The notes under the pieces: generated by a model
The model's database searches: none
Seen by the model: only the letters and a program-made list of their open reading frames with translations
Told to the model about the DNA's origin: nothing
Shown here: positions 1-12,895 of the stretch, piece after piece
How the letters are laid out: the number at the start of each line of letters is the position of its first letter
Position numbering within the stretch: the stretch's first letter is position 1
Assembly: GCA_008933995.1 (NCBI GenBank)
Contig: WARS01000645.1
Location: 1,798,001-1,862,000 of the forward strand
DNA length: 64,000 nt
Direction: 5' to 3'
Origin: Datnioides undecimradiatus
Lineage: Eukaryota; Chordata; Actinopteri; Lobotiformes; Datnioididae
Made by a program: the position numbers and the translations under genes

Positions 1-23
1 AATCATCTCAAGTCAGTTCATAC

Positions 24-3000
24 TTTGCAGTGGACACAAAGTCATTGAGCTCTCCTCCTCCTTCCTCCAATGCCTCAAGTGTTCTTGCTTCTCCAGTGGA
101 CTGAAGACCTATCACCACACACTGCAGAGAATAGAGCTATTCGGTATTTTATGCATTTATACACAGAGGACACCACTGAGCAAATTACATTATGTACTAC
201 AAAACAGGTGTCACAACATGAATGGGAGCTTGAGCAGCTTTTGTCTGGCAAAATATTATTCTCTTGCTTTGCAACATTGAAATCATATCCTCAGTAGTTT
301 TTAAACGGTTTGCTCTACTGAGTTTTACTGGTTTATTTTTTGTTTTCATTTCAGATGGTTGTAAAATCTCACGTTACATTTGCCTGTATAAGTATTTTTT
401 TTATGCAACAGATCTCTCCACCAGCCCAAAGTACAGTTTCTATTTGAATAGCAGCCTCACCTTTCCATTTTGGACCTCCTCTCTGGCCAGCTGGACCACT
501 CTGCGGACTTTGGAGGCAATACAGAGGTATTTGAAGAACCTCTGATGAGCAGACCAGAACTGGCCCCACATGGACTTCTTCATTCGTTGTTCCGCGTCCA
601 TCAGGTTTGCAGCCTGCTGGAACTTCTCACGTGCACTCACCCACTGGGAATAGTGGGAAGACATAATGAAATCTATTAATTAAATGCTAGTACAAATAAA
701 AAGAACCACAGCAGTGTGCTTAAAATGCAATTCTGTGCTTACCAGCCTCACTGATTTGTTGTACATGTTGATGTATTTCTGCGTTAGAGGAACTTCTTCA
801 ATCTTGAACGTCACACCTGTGAAACTCAACTGCCTTGCAATGTACATCCCTCTCAGTTTCATGTCCATAGCAACTATTTCCATGGCACCAACACCTCTAA
901 AATTTACAGAGAAACATACATGTTTCGCTCAGCACCTGTCAGGCTTACGGATGTTTGGTTTTCACTTGCCGTCACTGTCAAAAAAAGAAATTTACCTGCG
1001 TTCAACGGCTTGGATAAAGTTGCCAAATTCTCTGAAGGGTGTTTTGTGTCCCCAGATGCCCAGTCGGTTCATATAGGCCATATTTCGTGGTTCAGAGGCA
1101 CCTACGTAACATAAAAGTACATTTTCAGGATTCACAGCATTTGCTGTGCAGTCACAACCCCCCCCTAGAGTTAAGACTGCTAGTACATTCAATAAGCAGA
1201 TTTCATTTAATGATGTCTCCTCACCTGTAGCACTTGCATACACAACCCGAGCCTTGGGGAGTTTGTTCTGCAGTTCCAACACTGCAAGCCCAGTTTTTGT
1301 AGGTTTGGATGAGCCAACTGGACACACATTTTTGGCTTTGTGACATTCATCATAGACAATCTAAAGACAGTTAGTTAAGGAAAGTAATCACATTTCTAAG
1401 AAGAAGATTACCTAAAGAGATCTTGCATCACTTTGAAGCTGTACTCAAGGAGAACTCCAAATATAAGTTTCATAACAAAGAGATCTTTGAAGTCCTGAGA
1501 ACATCTGTTCTAAAATCTGATGATCTCCAAAAGGATACGACTCCATCAAAGTCCTCCCCACACCAGTGGAGAAGCTGTTGAAATCTGGTCTTGTACTTCC
1601 CTCCTGATTGGCTCTCTCCGATCAAGGACGAGTAGGTGGCGAATATCACACCTTTCTTCACACTCCCATTGTGTTTTGAAGAGATTTTGCCATATTTGAA
1701 CTGAAAGTATAAAAGTCGAATTGAGTCATGCATTGACATTATAAAGACAGCTAACATTTAATACTGTTTATCTATTTATGATCCAAGTATCTCACCTTGT
1801 TCAGTGAGTGAACCTGGATGTTTTTAGCTCCTATATCCCTCAAATCCCGTTCAGCATCGTACTTTAAGTCATTTGACACGCTAAACCTGAAGAAAAGAGA
1901 ATACATAGTTACTGTTATTACAGTGGCAGGAATTATGTTGCCATAATATTTATTTTGATAGGTAACAGGTATGGATTCCATCTATTAAATATAATACAAG
2001 ACTTTGGTAAACTTACCAGAGCGATCTTTTCCTGCCTAAAAGGTAGTTCTCATAGATGATCCCTGCAATGGTTCGACCTTTCCCGACACCAGCTCCATCA
2101 CCGATCAAGTAAGCAGCCCGATCACCGCTTGGGAGGAATGTCTCATGTTGCTGCCATACACCATGGATGTAAAATGCACAATTGAAAACCAAAATACACA
2201 TTAAATACCAACCTGCAGTAATAGACTCACTTTAAAATATATTTTAATCTTTGCCATATTTTAGTCATTGGATCAATTTGGATTTATTTCTAGTATTTTT
2301 AGACTACACTGGATTTATACTGTACTTCTTTTAAGATACATGACAAATGAAATCATCTAAAATTAACCTAGAAAAGAAAGTATACAAGTGCAGTGTAGCA
2401 CACATATTTATACACTGGGTACAGGTTCATATACTATTTCAAGAGTTGTTTTAAATGATCAACCGTTTCTGTTTCATGTATCATTCACATATTCTTGGAC
2501 TTTCTGTACATTCATGTACTCATTGTACATGCAACTTTTTGTAAAAAGGTTAAACAAATGTATTCACCTGAGCTGCATATGTGATTGCTTCCAGCTGCAG
2601 AGCAGACAGGCAGCCACGGTCAATGACTTCTTCTGGGATAGACAGTCGATACCACACATCTGGAGGACTAACACTGGACAGGGAACTGGTCTCCACTACA
2701 GGGTCAGGATGTCGCAGGCCAACCTTTACTGCAATGACAAACTGACTGGTCAGTGGATCAAGTAACTAACAGCAGGCTGTATTTTGCTTGATTTGACTGG
2801 GTGTCATTGATAACAGGAAGTGCACTGATGTTTTAACCCATGTTCATTAATCTTCTGCTACATGCTTGCTTTCACTGACTGTATGAATAAATGTGAACTA
2901 GTATGGTAGCCACTTACTTTCACATACAGTGATCCCAACTACTCCACAGTCGTGTGTTTTTCTGCTTTGTTTGTTGTGGCTTCATAGGATTAATAAAAAC

Positions 3001-4526
3001 TATATTCTGTATTATAATACCAACAATGAAAACCAACACAACAGTCATACTTACATTTCATTGGCATGTACTCTGCATATGTTTCAGCATGACCCAACTC
3101 ATCTTCCTCTTCCTCCTCAGGCTCATCTTCCTCCTTCATCCCTGGGGGTTTCTGCACACAGACCAACATAATGAGACACCAAGTTCTTAAAATAAATATT
3201 AACTTCCATTTAGCCTTATTAACATACCAACAAAGTTCACAGCATGACGTGAAAAGATGTTTACATCATTACTATACTTACCAGAGAGTGTGAGAAGTTT
3301 TGCATTTTAATGCTGTCATTAATCCAGATCCTGGCAGCATCTTTACCCAATACTTCTTTCTTGATTCCATTGTTGATTTCGCCTGAAATGCCAACAGAAA
3401 CCAGAGGTGTTACTTTAACAGTTCAAGTTTCTCAAGGGCTGACCTTTTTTTTTAAAAAAAATTTCAAAGTATTTCCAAGGGGCTGCTGAATCACATGCTG
3501 GCCATTTCACCATGTTATAATTTAGCAAATGTCACAGTGCATTTTAGGTTCTTCACACCTCATGAAATTAAATGTTCTTTATTCCTATCCATTTAGCACA
3601 AAATGAATTGCACATATATAATGTTTGATTTTATTTATAAAACAATCAATAACCTGTTGCAGTTGCCGTTGCCACTGGTGTAGTAATGTCCGGTGGAGGC
3701 TTTAGTTTCATTAACTCCATCAAACTGTTGCTCTTTAGACTGGAGCTCTTCACATTTCCTGTCCTAAGGAGGTCTTTCAACTGAATCTGCTATAAAAAAA
3801 GAAAGAAATATGTTTCAAGCTGAATTTTAAGATTTAAATTTTAACCATGAAAAACATGGTTTCCACAAATTTACCTGATCCCTGCTAGAAGGCACTGCTG
3901 TGGATGCTGAAGGAGGAATACTTGTAGAGGGTGGGGTTGAAGGGCCTCGCAGGGCTGAATTAGCAACATGGACCACCTTAGTGACAGTTATGGTATGTTT
4001 GATATTGTTTGTGGCTGATTGTTTAGTCACAGCAGCTCCAAGTGACGGCAACTGATTCAGCTGATTTAAGACAAATGTGGTGGTTGACGGCTGAGGTTTG
4101 TGCTGTTGGAGACATTGGGCAAGAGAGATGATTTTAATACATACCACAAGGCAAAGCATCAGGAGCAATTTGTGCCATCAATAATTAATTGAGGGAACCG
4201 AATGCTCTGTACTCTCACCCTGATAGTAACTATAGGGACTGGAGCTGGAGGCTCAGTTCGGACAGCATCCACTGACTCTGTCCCCACGCCAACATCCAGG
4301 GCACTGATGGAGATAGACTAGAAGAGAACCAGAAATCAGAGCATTAACATAGAAATATTAATAATGAATAAACAACTTCAACAACAAAAACTTAAAATGT
4401 TCTTACTTGCTGGGTTGTAGAGGGCTGTGCAACATCCTGAGAATCAACATCAAATAGGCCAATATCATTTGGGCAAATCCCACTCTCACTCAGGGCAGCG
4501 AGAAGTAAATCTTGTCCAGGATCCAT
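24..4526 (-). CDS. sbno1: Strawberry notch homolog 1 (5' 15 coding exons; gene continues past left edge)
   Basis: SBNO1 is a nuclear helicase-like protein linked to Notch-dependent and other transcriptional control. Exons in transcript order: 4407-4526, 4219-4317, 3875-4102, 3654-3789, 3282-3382, 3055-3151, 2568-2728, 2017-2150, 1796-1886, 1539-1700, 1225-1360, 996-1101, 743-896, 461-643, 24-121. They join in one open frame of about 668 residues, roughly the first half of the usual length near 1,390. The ATG at 4526 lies directly after its acceptor and opens [12 protein letters not shown], the expected vertebrate N-terminus. Visible landmarks are a low-complexity Ser/Thr/Pro region (about 40-230), an acidic Glu run, a Walker A-like [11 protein letters not shown] (331-341) and a DECH box (447-450). 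All junctions are GT-AG. The C-terminal helicase half lies outside the window. Identity is close to certain; exon ends are inferred from splice signals. Confidence 0.96.
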
Positions 4527-6673
4527 CTGCAAAACAGAAGAACATGTTCATCTGTTTACATATGTCATGCGCACAGATGAAAATTTTTCTTCATAAATTA
4601 AAAAAAAAAGTTTAATGATTAAACATTTGTTGATTGATCAATTATTTAGTGGACAAAAAAAACCTGATTCAAAATTAAACATTTATGGGATTGTCTCTGT
4701 CAAGCATCTTTGCATTTCTCAAATTCAGAGGACCCACTTTTCTGGTTTCCCGCCATTCCTCATTCTACCATGGTTGACACCATTTTCAATTATTATCCTT
4801 ACCACAAAAGTTACCATTTCAAAGCTATCCAACACTTCATTCACATGACAATCTTCAGCCTCTAATATTCTACAAAATTTGGCAACCCATGTAACATGTT
4901 AGGTCCCTTCAGCTGAATGCTGTACTCATTGGCTAAGCAACCACCAGGACTGCACCAACATCCTGTAACTAATGGACACTCCCATTTCCCCCATGCTAGT
5001 AACACAGTGTAGGTCTACTATTTTACTGTCTGTCTGAGTAAATATTTCAAATTCAAATATTTCAAACATTTCAATTTCTTTTTGTTATATTTTTGATATT
5101 ACTCTTGTGTCTTGTTAACACTATTATCTGTTCACTTGATTATACAAAATATTGTACTGCATTTTTCAGTTATAAATGCGAGGACGTATATAATTTATAG
5201 TAAAAACTGAATAAATAAATAAATAAAAGGTAAATCAAAAGGAACCGACATGTGCAACACACGTGTGATAATATAAGGTGTAAAATTAAATGTCCGATTT
5301 CCAAATGGAAAATAAATCGGTTTTTTTACAATTGAGATACAAGCGACAAACTATTATGTAGTTCAACTTTAAATACACATGGGACGTTGACACATGCAAA
5401 AATATTAAATCGGTTTAAAATGTTCACGTCGCTGCATCTCCTCCTGTAACGCACGCCAGTGAAAGTGAAAATAAAACGCTTAAAAGGGTAACACTTACTT
5501 GATGACTAAATCCACTCCAAATCAAGACTAACCATAGAACACCGAGTTAGCCATTTCGTACAGCAAAGTCTGCACGCCAGGTCTGGTCCAAGACTTGCTC
5601 CAAAGTGACCCAAAACAAGACACGTGTTTCCAATGCCCTACTTCGCTATGTTCAACTTCCTGGTCCCTCTCACTCAACGTAGCTTCCCCCCCGAACCCTG
5701 GTTAGCACAGCTGGTTAATAATTATATTTACAGAAAGCGACTACATTGTATAGTAGGACCAAAGAAATCGCTCACTGATACATTTCAATGTTCAACACAG
5801 CTAAATTGCTCCAGCTAACCCTTTGACTGGCACAGTGTCATACCAGCTAAACTGGCCTAACCAGGGTGACACAGCTTAGCAGTGCTAGCTTGCTCACCAA
5901 CCGAAAGCTAACGTAACGTTACTAAACACAAGAATACTTTCACATTCATTTTAGTGACACGGCATTCAAAACACACATATACAAACTAACATAGGCCATC
6001 TAACTTACCTAATGTTAATGCCAAACACTGTGCAGCTAAACACCTGGGAGAAATCTCACAGCCGTTAAGTGTTATTAACGGTAACCACGGAGACTTGCCT
6101 GTCTCACAAATGTGTCAGTTTCTTTTCACATAATCCCTTCGTATCTCGCACATGTTGGAATTATGCATCTATTGTTTGCTCATTTTCTTCGAACTTGTCT
6201 CAGAGTTTAACGTTGGCTAACATTATGTTAACATTAGAATGCAGCGAGTTTTTAGCTAGCTTGTTACGTTGCTATTTCTTGATCTTGATAACGAGTACCC
6301 GATAAATGACGTTAGCAAGGTTTTACAGCATTAACATTGAGTTTACAGGACACCACCTTAACCCGGATGGTACAGTGTGTCCTTCGCAACCTAACCTCAG
6401 CAGCTGGGCACGGCAGCGGGGTTAGCTAACTACCCCCTCACATTGTTGTCATGTTGTTGACTGTGCTCACACGCACTGTGTCATTGCTGTCGCTAGCTAA
6501 CATTAGCAACAAGGAGCGATAAACGCGGACGAGCTAGCGGTGCAGCTGCCCCAGCCTCAAATCGAAAAAAAACATTGTAACATTTCCGTCAAGTGTGACC
6601 ACGACAAGTTTGTGTCTTTAAGAACAGAGGGATTAGCGTTAAATAGATAGTTCCCACGCTCAAATCAACTTAC
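4527..6673 (-). other. sbno1 intron 1 (non-coding)
   Basis: This is the intron between the UTR exon and the first coding exon. It is AT-rich, with an A-rich simple stretch of AATA units near 5210-5228. No reading frame here looks like a protein. Donor-like CTTAC (plus-strand reading) near 5500 and 6008 might mark alternative UTR exons. Confidence 0.5.
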
Positions 6674-6790
6674 TTGACAATTAAACGGCCGCTCTGGCTC
6701 GCAGTCGGCGGCGTTCAGTAGTTCAGGGTTTGTTGTCCTCTTCGCTCCGCCGCGCTCACGCCATCTTTTTATCAAACGCTCAGCCGCATG
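6674..6790 (-). promoter_or_regulatory. sbno1: sbno1 5' UTR exon and CpG-rich promoter with YY1-type motif
   Basis: A strong minus-strand donor (GTAAGT read from 6673 downward) ends a GC-rich non-coding exon about 2.1 kb upstream of the first coding exon. The region is rich in CG dinucleotides. At 6759-6767 the minus strand reads AAGATGGCG, a YY1-type element that often sits at or just after the start of transcription. The upstream exon limit is a guess. Further donor-like sites near 5500 and 6008 could belong to alternative UTR exons. Confidence 0.6.
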
Positions 6791-8519
6791 CTGGTCACGT
6801 GACGTGCAGGCCGACAGCGGGTGTTTTTGCAGTCAAACTTCTCGCCCAGCCTCGATAAAAACGGATCGTCAAACAGCCGCAGGGCGTCCCTCGACGACAA
6901 TAAACCGATATAAGCGAGAAATTTAGCATTTCTAAAACATTAGCACAAACGACAAACATAGCAGAGTCAGCGAGCTAATACGGCGTCACGTGACCACGCG
7001 AAGTCTTGGTAGGAAGTGACGATGAAAAAGATTCTTCTTCGTTGTCCTCTTCCTTTTTTCTTCTTCTGCTTCTGCTTTTCTGCTTATTGCATACATAAGT
7101 AGCTTGTGTATGTGCATTCCAATCAGAACAGTTGTTTTTTCCGCACTTTAACAGTGTATCAGACCTCTTCTGTATTAAAGGTGTTAAACCATCAGGGAAG
7201 AAATTCACCGATACCTTTTATTAGATTTTTAAATTAACAGAACATTAAACTATGATTCAGACGACAATGAGGCAAAAAATATATATTAAATCGTTCTATT
7301 TATTAAGGTTGAGAAGGACTGATTTCATTAATGACCATTTGTTCTCAGTGAAATGATATTAATGGAAACTTGATTGGCTATTTTGATAATTATATTTCAT
7401 GAAATAATTTTTCATGTTAAAACATTTCACAGTTCCAGCTTCACAAATGTGAGTATTTTTCTGCTTTTGCTTTTAACCACTTTAAGTTATTTGTAACAGC
7501 TTTGAGGTTTGTACCATTGATTAGACAAAACAAGCAAATAAGTTGTCACTTTGGGCTTTAGTCAATTGTTTGGTATTTTCAATTTTTACAAACAAAACCA
7601 TCAGTTAATTAGTGGACAAAACAATTAGCAGATTAATCCATAATGAAATTTATCATTAATATCATATAATACACCTTTACAAAATAGTTAAAAATAAGCT
7701 CCATCTCCAACAACTACAACAGTAAAATCCTGCTTTACATAAATGCATGAGTAATAATAATTCAATGATACTAGGCCCATATAGAACTGCAGTCACTGGG
7801 GGCATTTACATTGAGTACTGTTACTTTTAATACATGCATTTTCCTGATTATACTTACATGTTTTACTAAATTAAAATTACTTACGCAGCTTGTAACAGAG
7901 TATATTCGCACAGTGGTATTAGTATTTTTTTTGATTATGAGATCTGCATCTTAACTCAAATTTCTCAATTGCAGATGCCTTGAATAACAGAAGACTGACT
8001 GAAATATAGATTAAAAAAAGAAACCACACTTGGAGCAGAAAAGATTTAATGCTGATGGTAGTAGAGGTACATCAGGGCAAACATGCAGAGAGTGCAGACA
8101 GTATATATTTATTCAAATGACTGCAAACCAAAGCAAATGCCAGTTTTATTCTTGCTGTTTGCACCCCTAATAAATGTAAAATGAAAACACACAGTTGCTT
8201 CGTATCCCATGCCCCCTTGCTGATGTATGGTTAGAGACGCAGTGTCGCGGTCGGTCTGCAGGGGGCGACATTGCTTCGCTTGCCCTCCTTCAATTACATG
8301 TAAGAAAGATGGCGGACAGGAGCTGTGGAGGCTTCATCGGTTGAGCTGCTGGCAGTTTAAAAACAACAGAAGGGCAACACAGTCACCGTGGACGGGGGGT
8401 CAGGTTGTGGTGAGGGTGCTGCCTTACGAGCGGGGCAAGGTTAATCTTTGAACTGGCACAAAACTTAATTTATTTATTTCAACTAGAGGCGAGCGAAGAG
8501 CCACGAAAACAAATCGGAC
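6791..8519. other. Intergenic divergent promoter region sbno1/kmt5a, with degraded repeat
   Basis: About 1.7 kb separates the divergent starts of sbno1 and kmt5a. The stretch 7320-7650 (Thy-rich, with TTAATTAGTGGACAAAACAA and GCAGATTAATCC-type segments) resembles an old copy of a repeat also seen near 31.8, 39.1 and 49.6 kb. The short ORFs at 6975-7208 and 8227-8451 have no family resemblance. The right end holds the kmt5a promoter. Confidence 0.55.
8240..8519 (+). promoter_or_regulatory. kmt5a: kmt5a promoter / 5' UTR with YY1-type and CTCF-like motifs
   Basis: CG-rich sequence lies immediately upstream of the kmt5a start codon. It contains AAGATGGCGG at 8306-8315, a YY1-type element, and CTGCAGGGGGCGAC at about 8257-8270, which resembles a CTCF core. 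The start of transcription cannot be placed. The 5' UTR must reach into this block because the first coding exon has only nine coding bases. Confidence 0.5.
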
Positions 8520-11500
8520 ATGAACGGGGTAAGTTTGCTTGTTAGGGCATCACCAAACACTGGTTAAATACCTTTTAAGCTATCGTAAAAGGATTATTTC
8601 TTTATCTGAAGAAGAGAATAACGTGTGCGTGTGTATAAAAATTAATATTTTAATGCACAGGTGTTTTTATTGCAACTTAGCGTAGTTACAGTAAATGCAA
8701 ACGAGAGCCTTTTTGTTGGAGAGTGCTTTGCTAACATTAGCTAGTTACATGTGCCTGCTAGCTGAGGACACGCCAGCATTTCATTATATTAGACTAAAAC
8801 ACTAAAACAAACGCATGGATTTGTCTTTTTAAGAGGGTTGGCGTGATAAAAGGAGATGTTAATGTATGTTATATTTGAGTTCATTTGATCATTAGGTAAT
8901 GACCCTAGAGGCCTGTTTGTGCATCAACTCTGAATTTAAAGGGAGCGATGGACTGATGGGATGTGGGCGTGGAGCCAGCATGGTGCCCTCCTCAGGGCCC
9001 CACCCACACCACTGGTGGAGAGTAACTCAGTACATTAAACCCAAGTGATACACTCAAGAATATTTTAAAGATATTTGTACTTTATCTAGGTTTATCTGTT
9101 TTGTTACTTTAAACTTGTACTCCACTTCATTTCAGAGGATAAACAGCAGTTTTTGCTCATCTACAGGTTAACAGCTTGTTATTTCCAGTTTTTTAACTTT
9201 TTGGTATTTTAGCAAACAGCTGGTTTGTTAGCAGTGCCACTGAAGAGTGATTAATAGCTCCTTAAGCCCAAGATTATCTTCTTTTAAAGAAATTAACCAC
9301 ATTTAGTATGTCAAAAAGTTTAAAGATGCAGAAATTAATAAAAAAAAAAAAAGAAGATTAAAAGAGAGTGAAAACCATGTTGTTAACCTGCCTAACGAGT
9401 GCACTCAAAGTCCACACCGGGATCCAGATTCTGTCCTATCTGGACCCAGACCAAGTACAGATAAATTAAGGAAATTTATAGAATTTTGAAGGAGTGTCTC
9501 AATTTTACATTTGTGCAGCACTTTGAGATTTTATAATACTGGTTTAGTGGCTCAGGAAACCTGCAGACCAATTAAATGTGTTTTTCAAATGAACTCATGA
9601 CAAAAAAACTGTCAACAAGAAAGATCTTCTGTGTGTTAGGGTTGCCTTTAATATTTAAAGTAAATTTGCAGAAGGCAAGATGACCTTGGGCCTTAAAGAT
9701 TAAAGTGGTCCATGAAGGCAACAGGGTCTGCAGTGGTGGATCAGGGTTACATCAACAGATCTGCAGTGATGTGTTTTGTGTTTAAAGCCTATTGTAGATG
9801 TCAGAAGATGTGTGGTCATTGAGGAAATGTAATTGTGAGATTCCGTTTTACACAATTAGGTCAATTACTGCCTTGCTTTACTGAGGATAGGCTCTCTGAC
9901 AAAGGGTGGGTAACAGGTGACATCTAAAACCATATTAAAGGATGTCCTGTATTCCTTTTTATATTTAGTGTTAATTACCAAAAAGTGTGTAACCTTGAGT
10001 GTGTTGATTCCTTTCCTTCCTCTAAAAACATGTAGAAGGTATTTTAATATTTAAATCCTGGATTAAACTATAAAGGTTTTGTGTTTGACTGTGTTGCTTA
10101 AGAGCTGAAACAGTTAATTTTGACAGAAATTGAATATAGGCATTAATGATACCAAAAATTCCCAGTTTCTAGCTTCTCAGATGTATTGGCTTTTGCCATA
10201 GGTGATAGCAAAGCGAGTATCTTCAGGCTCCAGTTGTTTAAAATTAATTCAATCTGTTGATCAGATGTCTTGTTTTCATGTATGCACTGTTCCTGATTGT
10301 TTGTTTTATCAGCTTGCACATTCCCCAGTATGTTAATTATAGTTTTTTTGTGGGTTCAGTATTGTTTGTATTTGAGTTATTTGATGGATTAATGAATTAA
10401 AGCATACAGCTGTAACAGCTTTGTGAACACCAACAGGGTGTTGACAGTAACACACAGGGACTAAATGCATTTTCCTTCTGTGTTCACAGATTGTATGCAA
10501 TACTGTCTTAAGCTGCACCAAGTCCGTATCACCAGTTCACGATGAAAAGACGATCAAGCTGACACAGGAGGGAACGTGCTCTCCATTATGCTGCCAGCAA
10601 AGTGATGCTCAGAGGCAGGCAGAGGGTAAGTACCTTGGCTGCAGCTTTACAGCTTCGTCTCCAGCTGAGGAGGCTAGTTTTAAAATGTTTACACTCCACA
10701 GGAGAGCAAATAGACTGCAATTTATTTTTATTTTTCAGTAGGTTATGTAATAGTTGTCAGGGAAAAGAAACACAAGATTGGACTGAACCAGCAGGATAAT
10801 GTTTTTGTTTTCTCACAGCCAGGAGAACAAACTCCATCAGCAGCCCACCAAAAGACTCAAAGACTGATTTCCCTGAGATGGAGAGCAGCTACAGCCAGTG
10901 TTCACCCTGCTGGTCAGATGAACAGCCGTCACCTCCGCAGCTCTACTGCACTCAGACCTGCCTTTGTTCCCCGACCGACATCTCCCTGCCCCTCAGCAAC
11001 AGCTTATCTCACAGTCCACTCCACGCCAACAACAGCAGCGCTTTCCACAGCCACCAGAGGAGAGGGGTCCGCCTCAAGGTCAAAGGAAAGAAATCTACCC
11101 TAAGAATGTACGCACGTCCGGAGTATTGATGTAGTTTTAAATGTCGTCAAGAAAGAAATCTCATCAAAGACCACAATACTTTGATGCTTGTTCTTAATAA
11201 CTGTAATAGTAGTTGTTGTGTCTCCTTTTCTGCAACAGTGCAGGAGGCAAAAACTCACAAAACCGAAAAGTTACTGACTACTATCCAATAAGACGGAGCT
11301 CGAGGAAAAGCAAAACGGAGCTAAAGGTAAGATGGAAAATACTCCTGTTAGACGCTACAACACATTTTATATATCACTTGGCATAGCTTTTTAAAAATAA
11401 AGTTGGACTTCTGCAAGAGATAAAAAACAAGCTGCAAACATGATGACCTAATTTTCTTCTTGTGCGTGTGTATGTCTGTGTGTACGTGTGCATGAGGAAG

Positions 11501-12895
11501 AGAAATCCAGTCTGCTATCTTTCAGTAATCCCATCTCATGTTCCTTTTTGTGACCAGTGTGAAGAAAAGAAACACATAGATGACCTGATCACAAAGGGAA
11601 TAGAAGAAGGAATGAAGGTACTTTGACATTTAAAATGACTGCAGACAGGAACAAATGCCAACTTTATTCTTGTTGTTTACATCGTTGAGAAATGCAAAAT
11701 AGAAACAAAAAGTAGTCTCATATCCCATTAAACGTTCACATCTCTCATACTTTTTTGTAGGTTCAACATATAGAAGGAAAGGGGAGAGCAGTGTTTGCCA
11801 CTAGGTGTTTCCAGAAAGGTGAATACGTGGTGGAGTACCACGGAGACCTGCTGCAGATCACTGACGCCAAAAAGAGGGAGGCTGAATATGCTCAAAACCC
11901 TGCCACTGGCTGCTACATGTACTACTTCCAGTACCTCTGCAAAACGTACTGGTATGATAAATCAGTTTATAATTACTACAAGATTTAAACACACTGGCAG
12001 CGTATTACTAAGTAACAAACATACGTAGTTGATGAGTTGGTGAAATCAGAAAGATTGTATGTGAAGGCAGTTTAAATAAAGCATGGGAATGGCATTTAAC
12101 CTTGAGTAAAAGTAGCAGTACATCAGTATAAAAAAATACTGTTACGACTTCTGCATCCATCTTCAATTAAGAAATATTATTATCAAATGCTTTAAGTACT
12201 AAAACTGAAAGAATGTCCTTCACTGTAATGCTGCAGATGGTAAGTGTGGAGCTATTTTTAAATAACTTATGTACTGCTGGGTAGCCTAACCCATAACAAT
12301 AATAGTTGGTTATGTTTTGGAGCAATAATATAATTCTGCAAAGTACCTAAAATAAAGGAAAATATATGTTGTCGAATTCAGCTAAAGTACAGTATTTACC
12401 TCTGAGATTTAATAGTAGAAAAATAAAGAAAACTTAAAACAATAAAAGTGTAAATACTCAAAATAAATGTTCTACTTTGTTATATTTCATCACTGATGAA
12501 AACGACTACATAGGGATACAATACAGTCACTATAAATGCTTCAAAATTGTGGTTTGATTAAATGATAATATGCATGTTTTAAGTTTCAGCTCATGTACAA
12601 TAATTAGCTTTATGGTGTACTGAACATTTTTAGTACAAAATTTAATGTCAATTGATGTTTGTTTGTTTTTGTTTTCTGTTACAGTGTGGACGCCACAAAA
12701 GAGACTGGTCGAATGGGTAGGTTGATAAATCACAGTAAAAATGGAAACTGCCAAACCAAACTCCACGACATCAGCGGTGTCCCTCACCTCATCCTTGTCG
12801 CCTCGCGAGACATTGACGAGGGTGAGGAGCTGCTCTATGACTATGGAGACCGCAGCAAAGCCTCAATTGCAGCTCACCCATGGCTCAAATACTGA
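8520..12895 (+). CDS. kmt5a: Lysine methyltransferase 5A (SETD8/PR-Set7), histone H4K20 monomethylase
   Basis: KMT5A monomethylates histone H4 Lys20 in the nucleus and is destroyed in S phase by PCNA-coupled CRL4-Cdt2. Seven coding exons: 8520-8528, 10490-10625, 10819-11107, 11239-11326, 11558-11617, 11761-11951, 12685-12895. Together they give 327 residues, close to the usual 320-390. Exon 4 carries QNRKVTDYYPIRRSSRKSK (152-170), a PIP degron with the essential Thr-Asp pair and following basic residues. The SET domain occupies about 195-322, with EYHGDL, CYMYYFQY, the GRLINHS cofactor motif (269-275) and ELLYDYGDRS (306-315), ending HPWLKY. The first 144 residues match the family poorly and have many Cys, so the start rests on splice phase and an open frame. 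Teleosts have two copies (kmt5aa, kmt5ab); I cannot say which this is. Introns 1 (8529-10489) and 6 (11952-12684) hold only repeats and AT-rich DNA. Confidence 0.93.
9005..9245. repeat. Dispersed teleost repeat ('tactcaagtac' family) in kmt5a intron 1
   Basis: The block runs from GTGGAGAGTAACTCAGTACA through TTTGTACTTTA to CTTGTACTCCACTTCATTTC and AACAGCTGGTTTG. The same order of short blocks recurs at 12.1, 29.3, 30.7, 31.6, 32.1, 33.0, 40.3, 43.9 and 53.6 kb. The family is common in spiny-rayed fish genomes. I cannot assign it to a named transposon class from sequence alone. Confidence 0.6.
12090..12490. repeat. Reverse-oriented copy of the 'tactcaagtac' repeat in kmt5a intron 6
   Basis: GAGTAAAAGTAGCAGTACATCAGTATAAAAA, then ATGCTGCAGATGGTAAG and TAACTTATGTACTGCTGGGT, is the complement-order arrangement of the dispersed repeat at 9005. 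It is diverged and interrupted. Confidence 0.5.
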
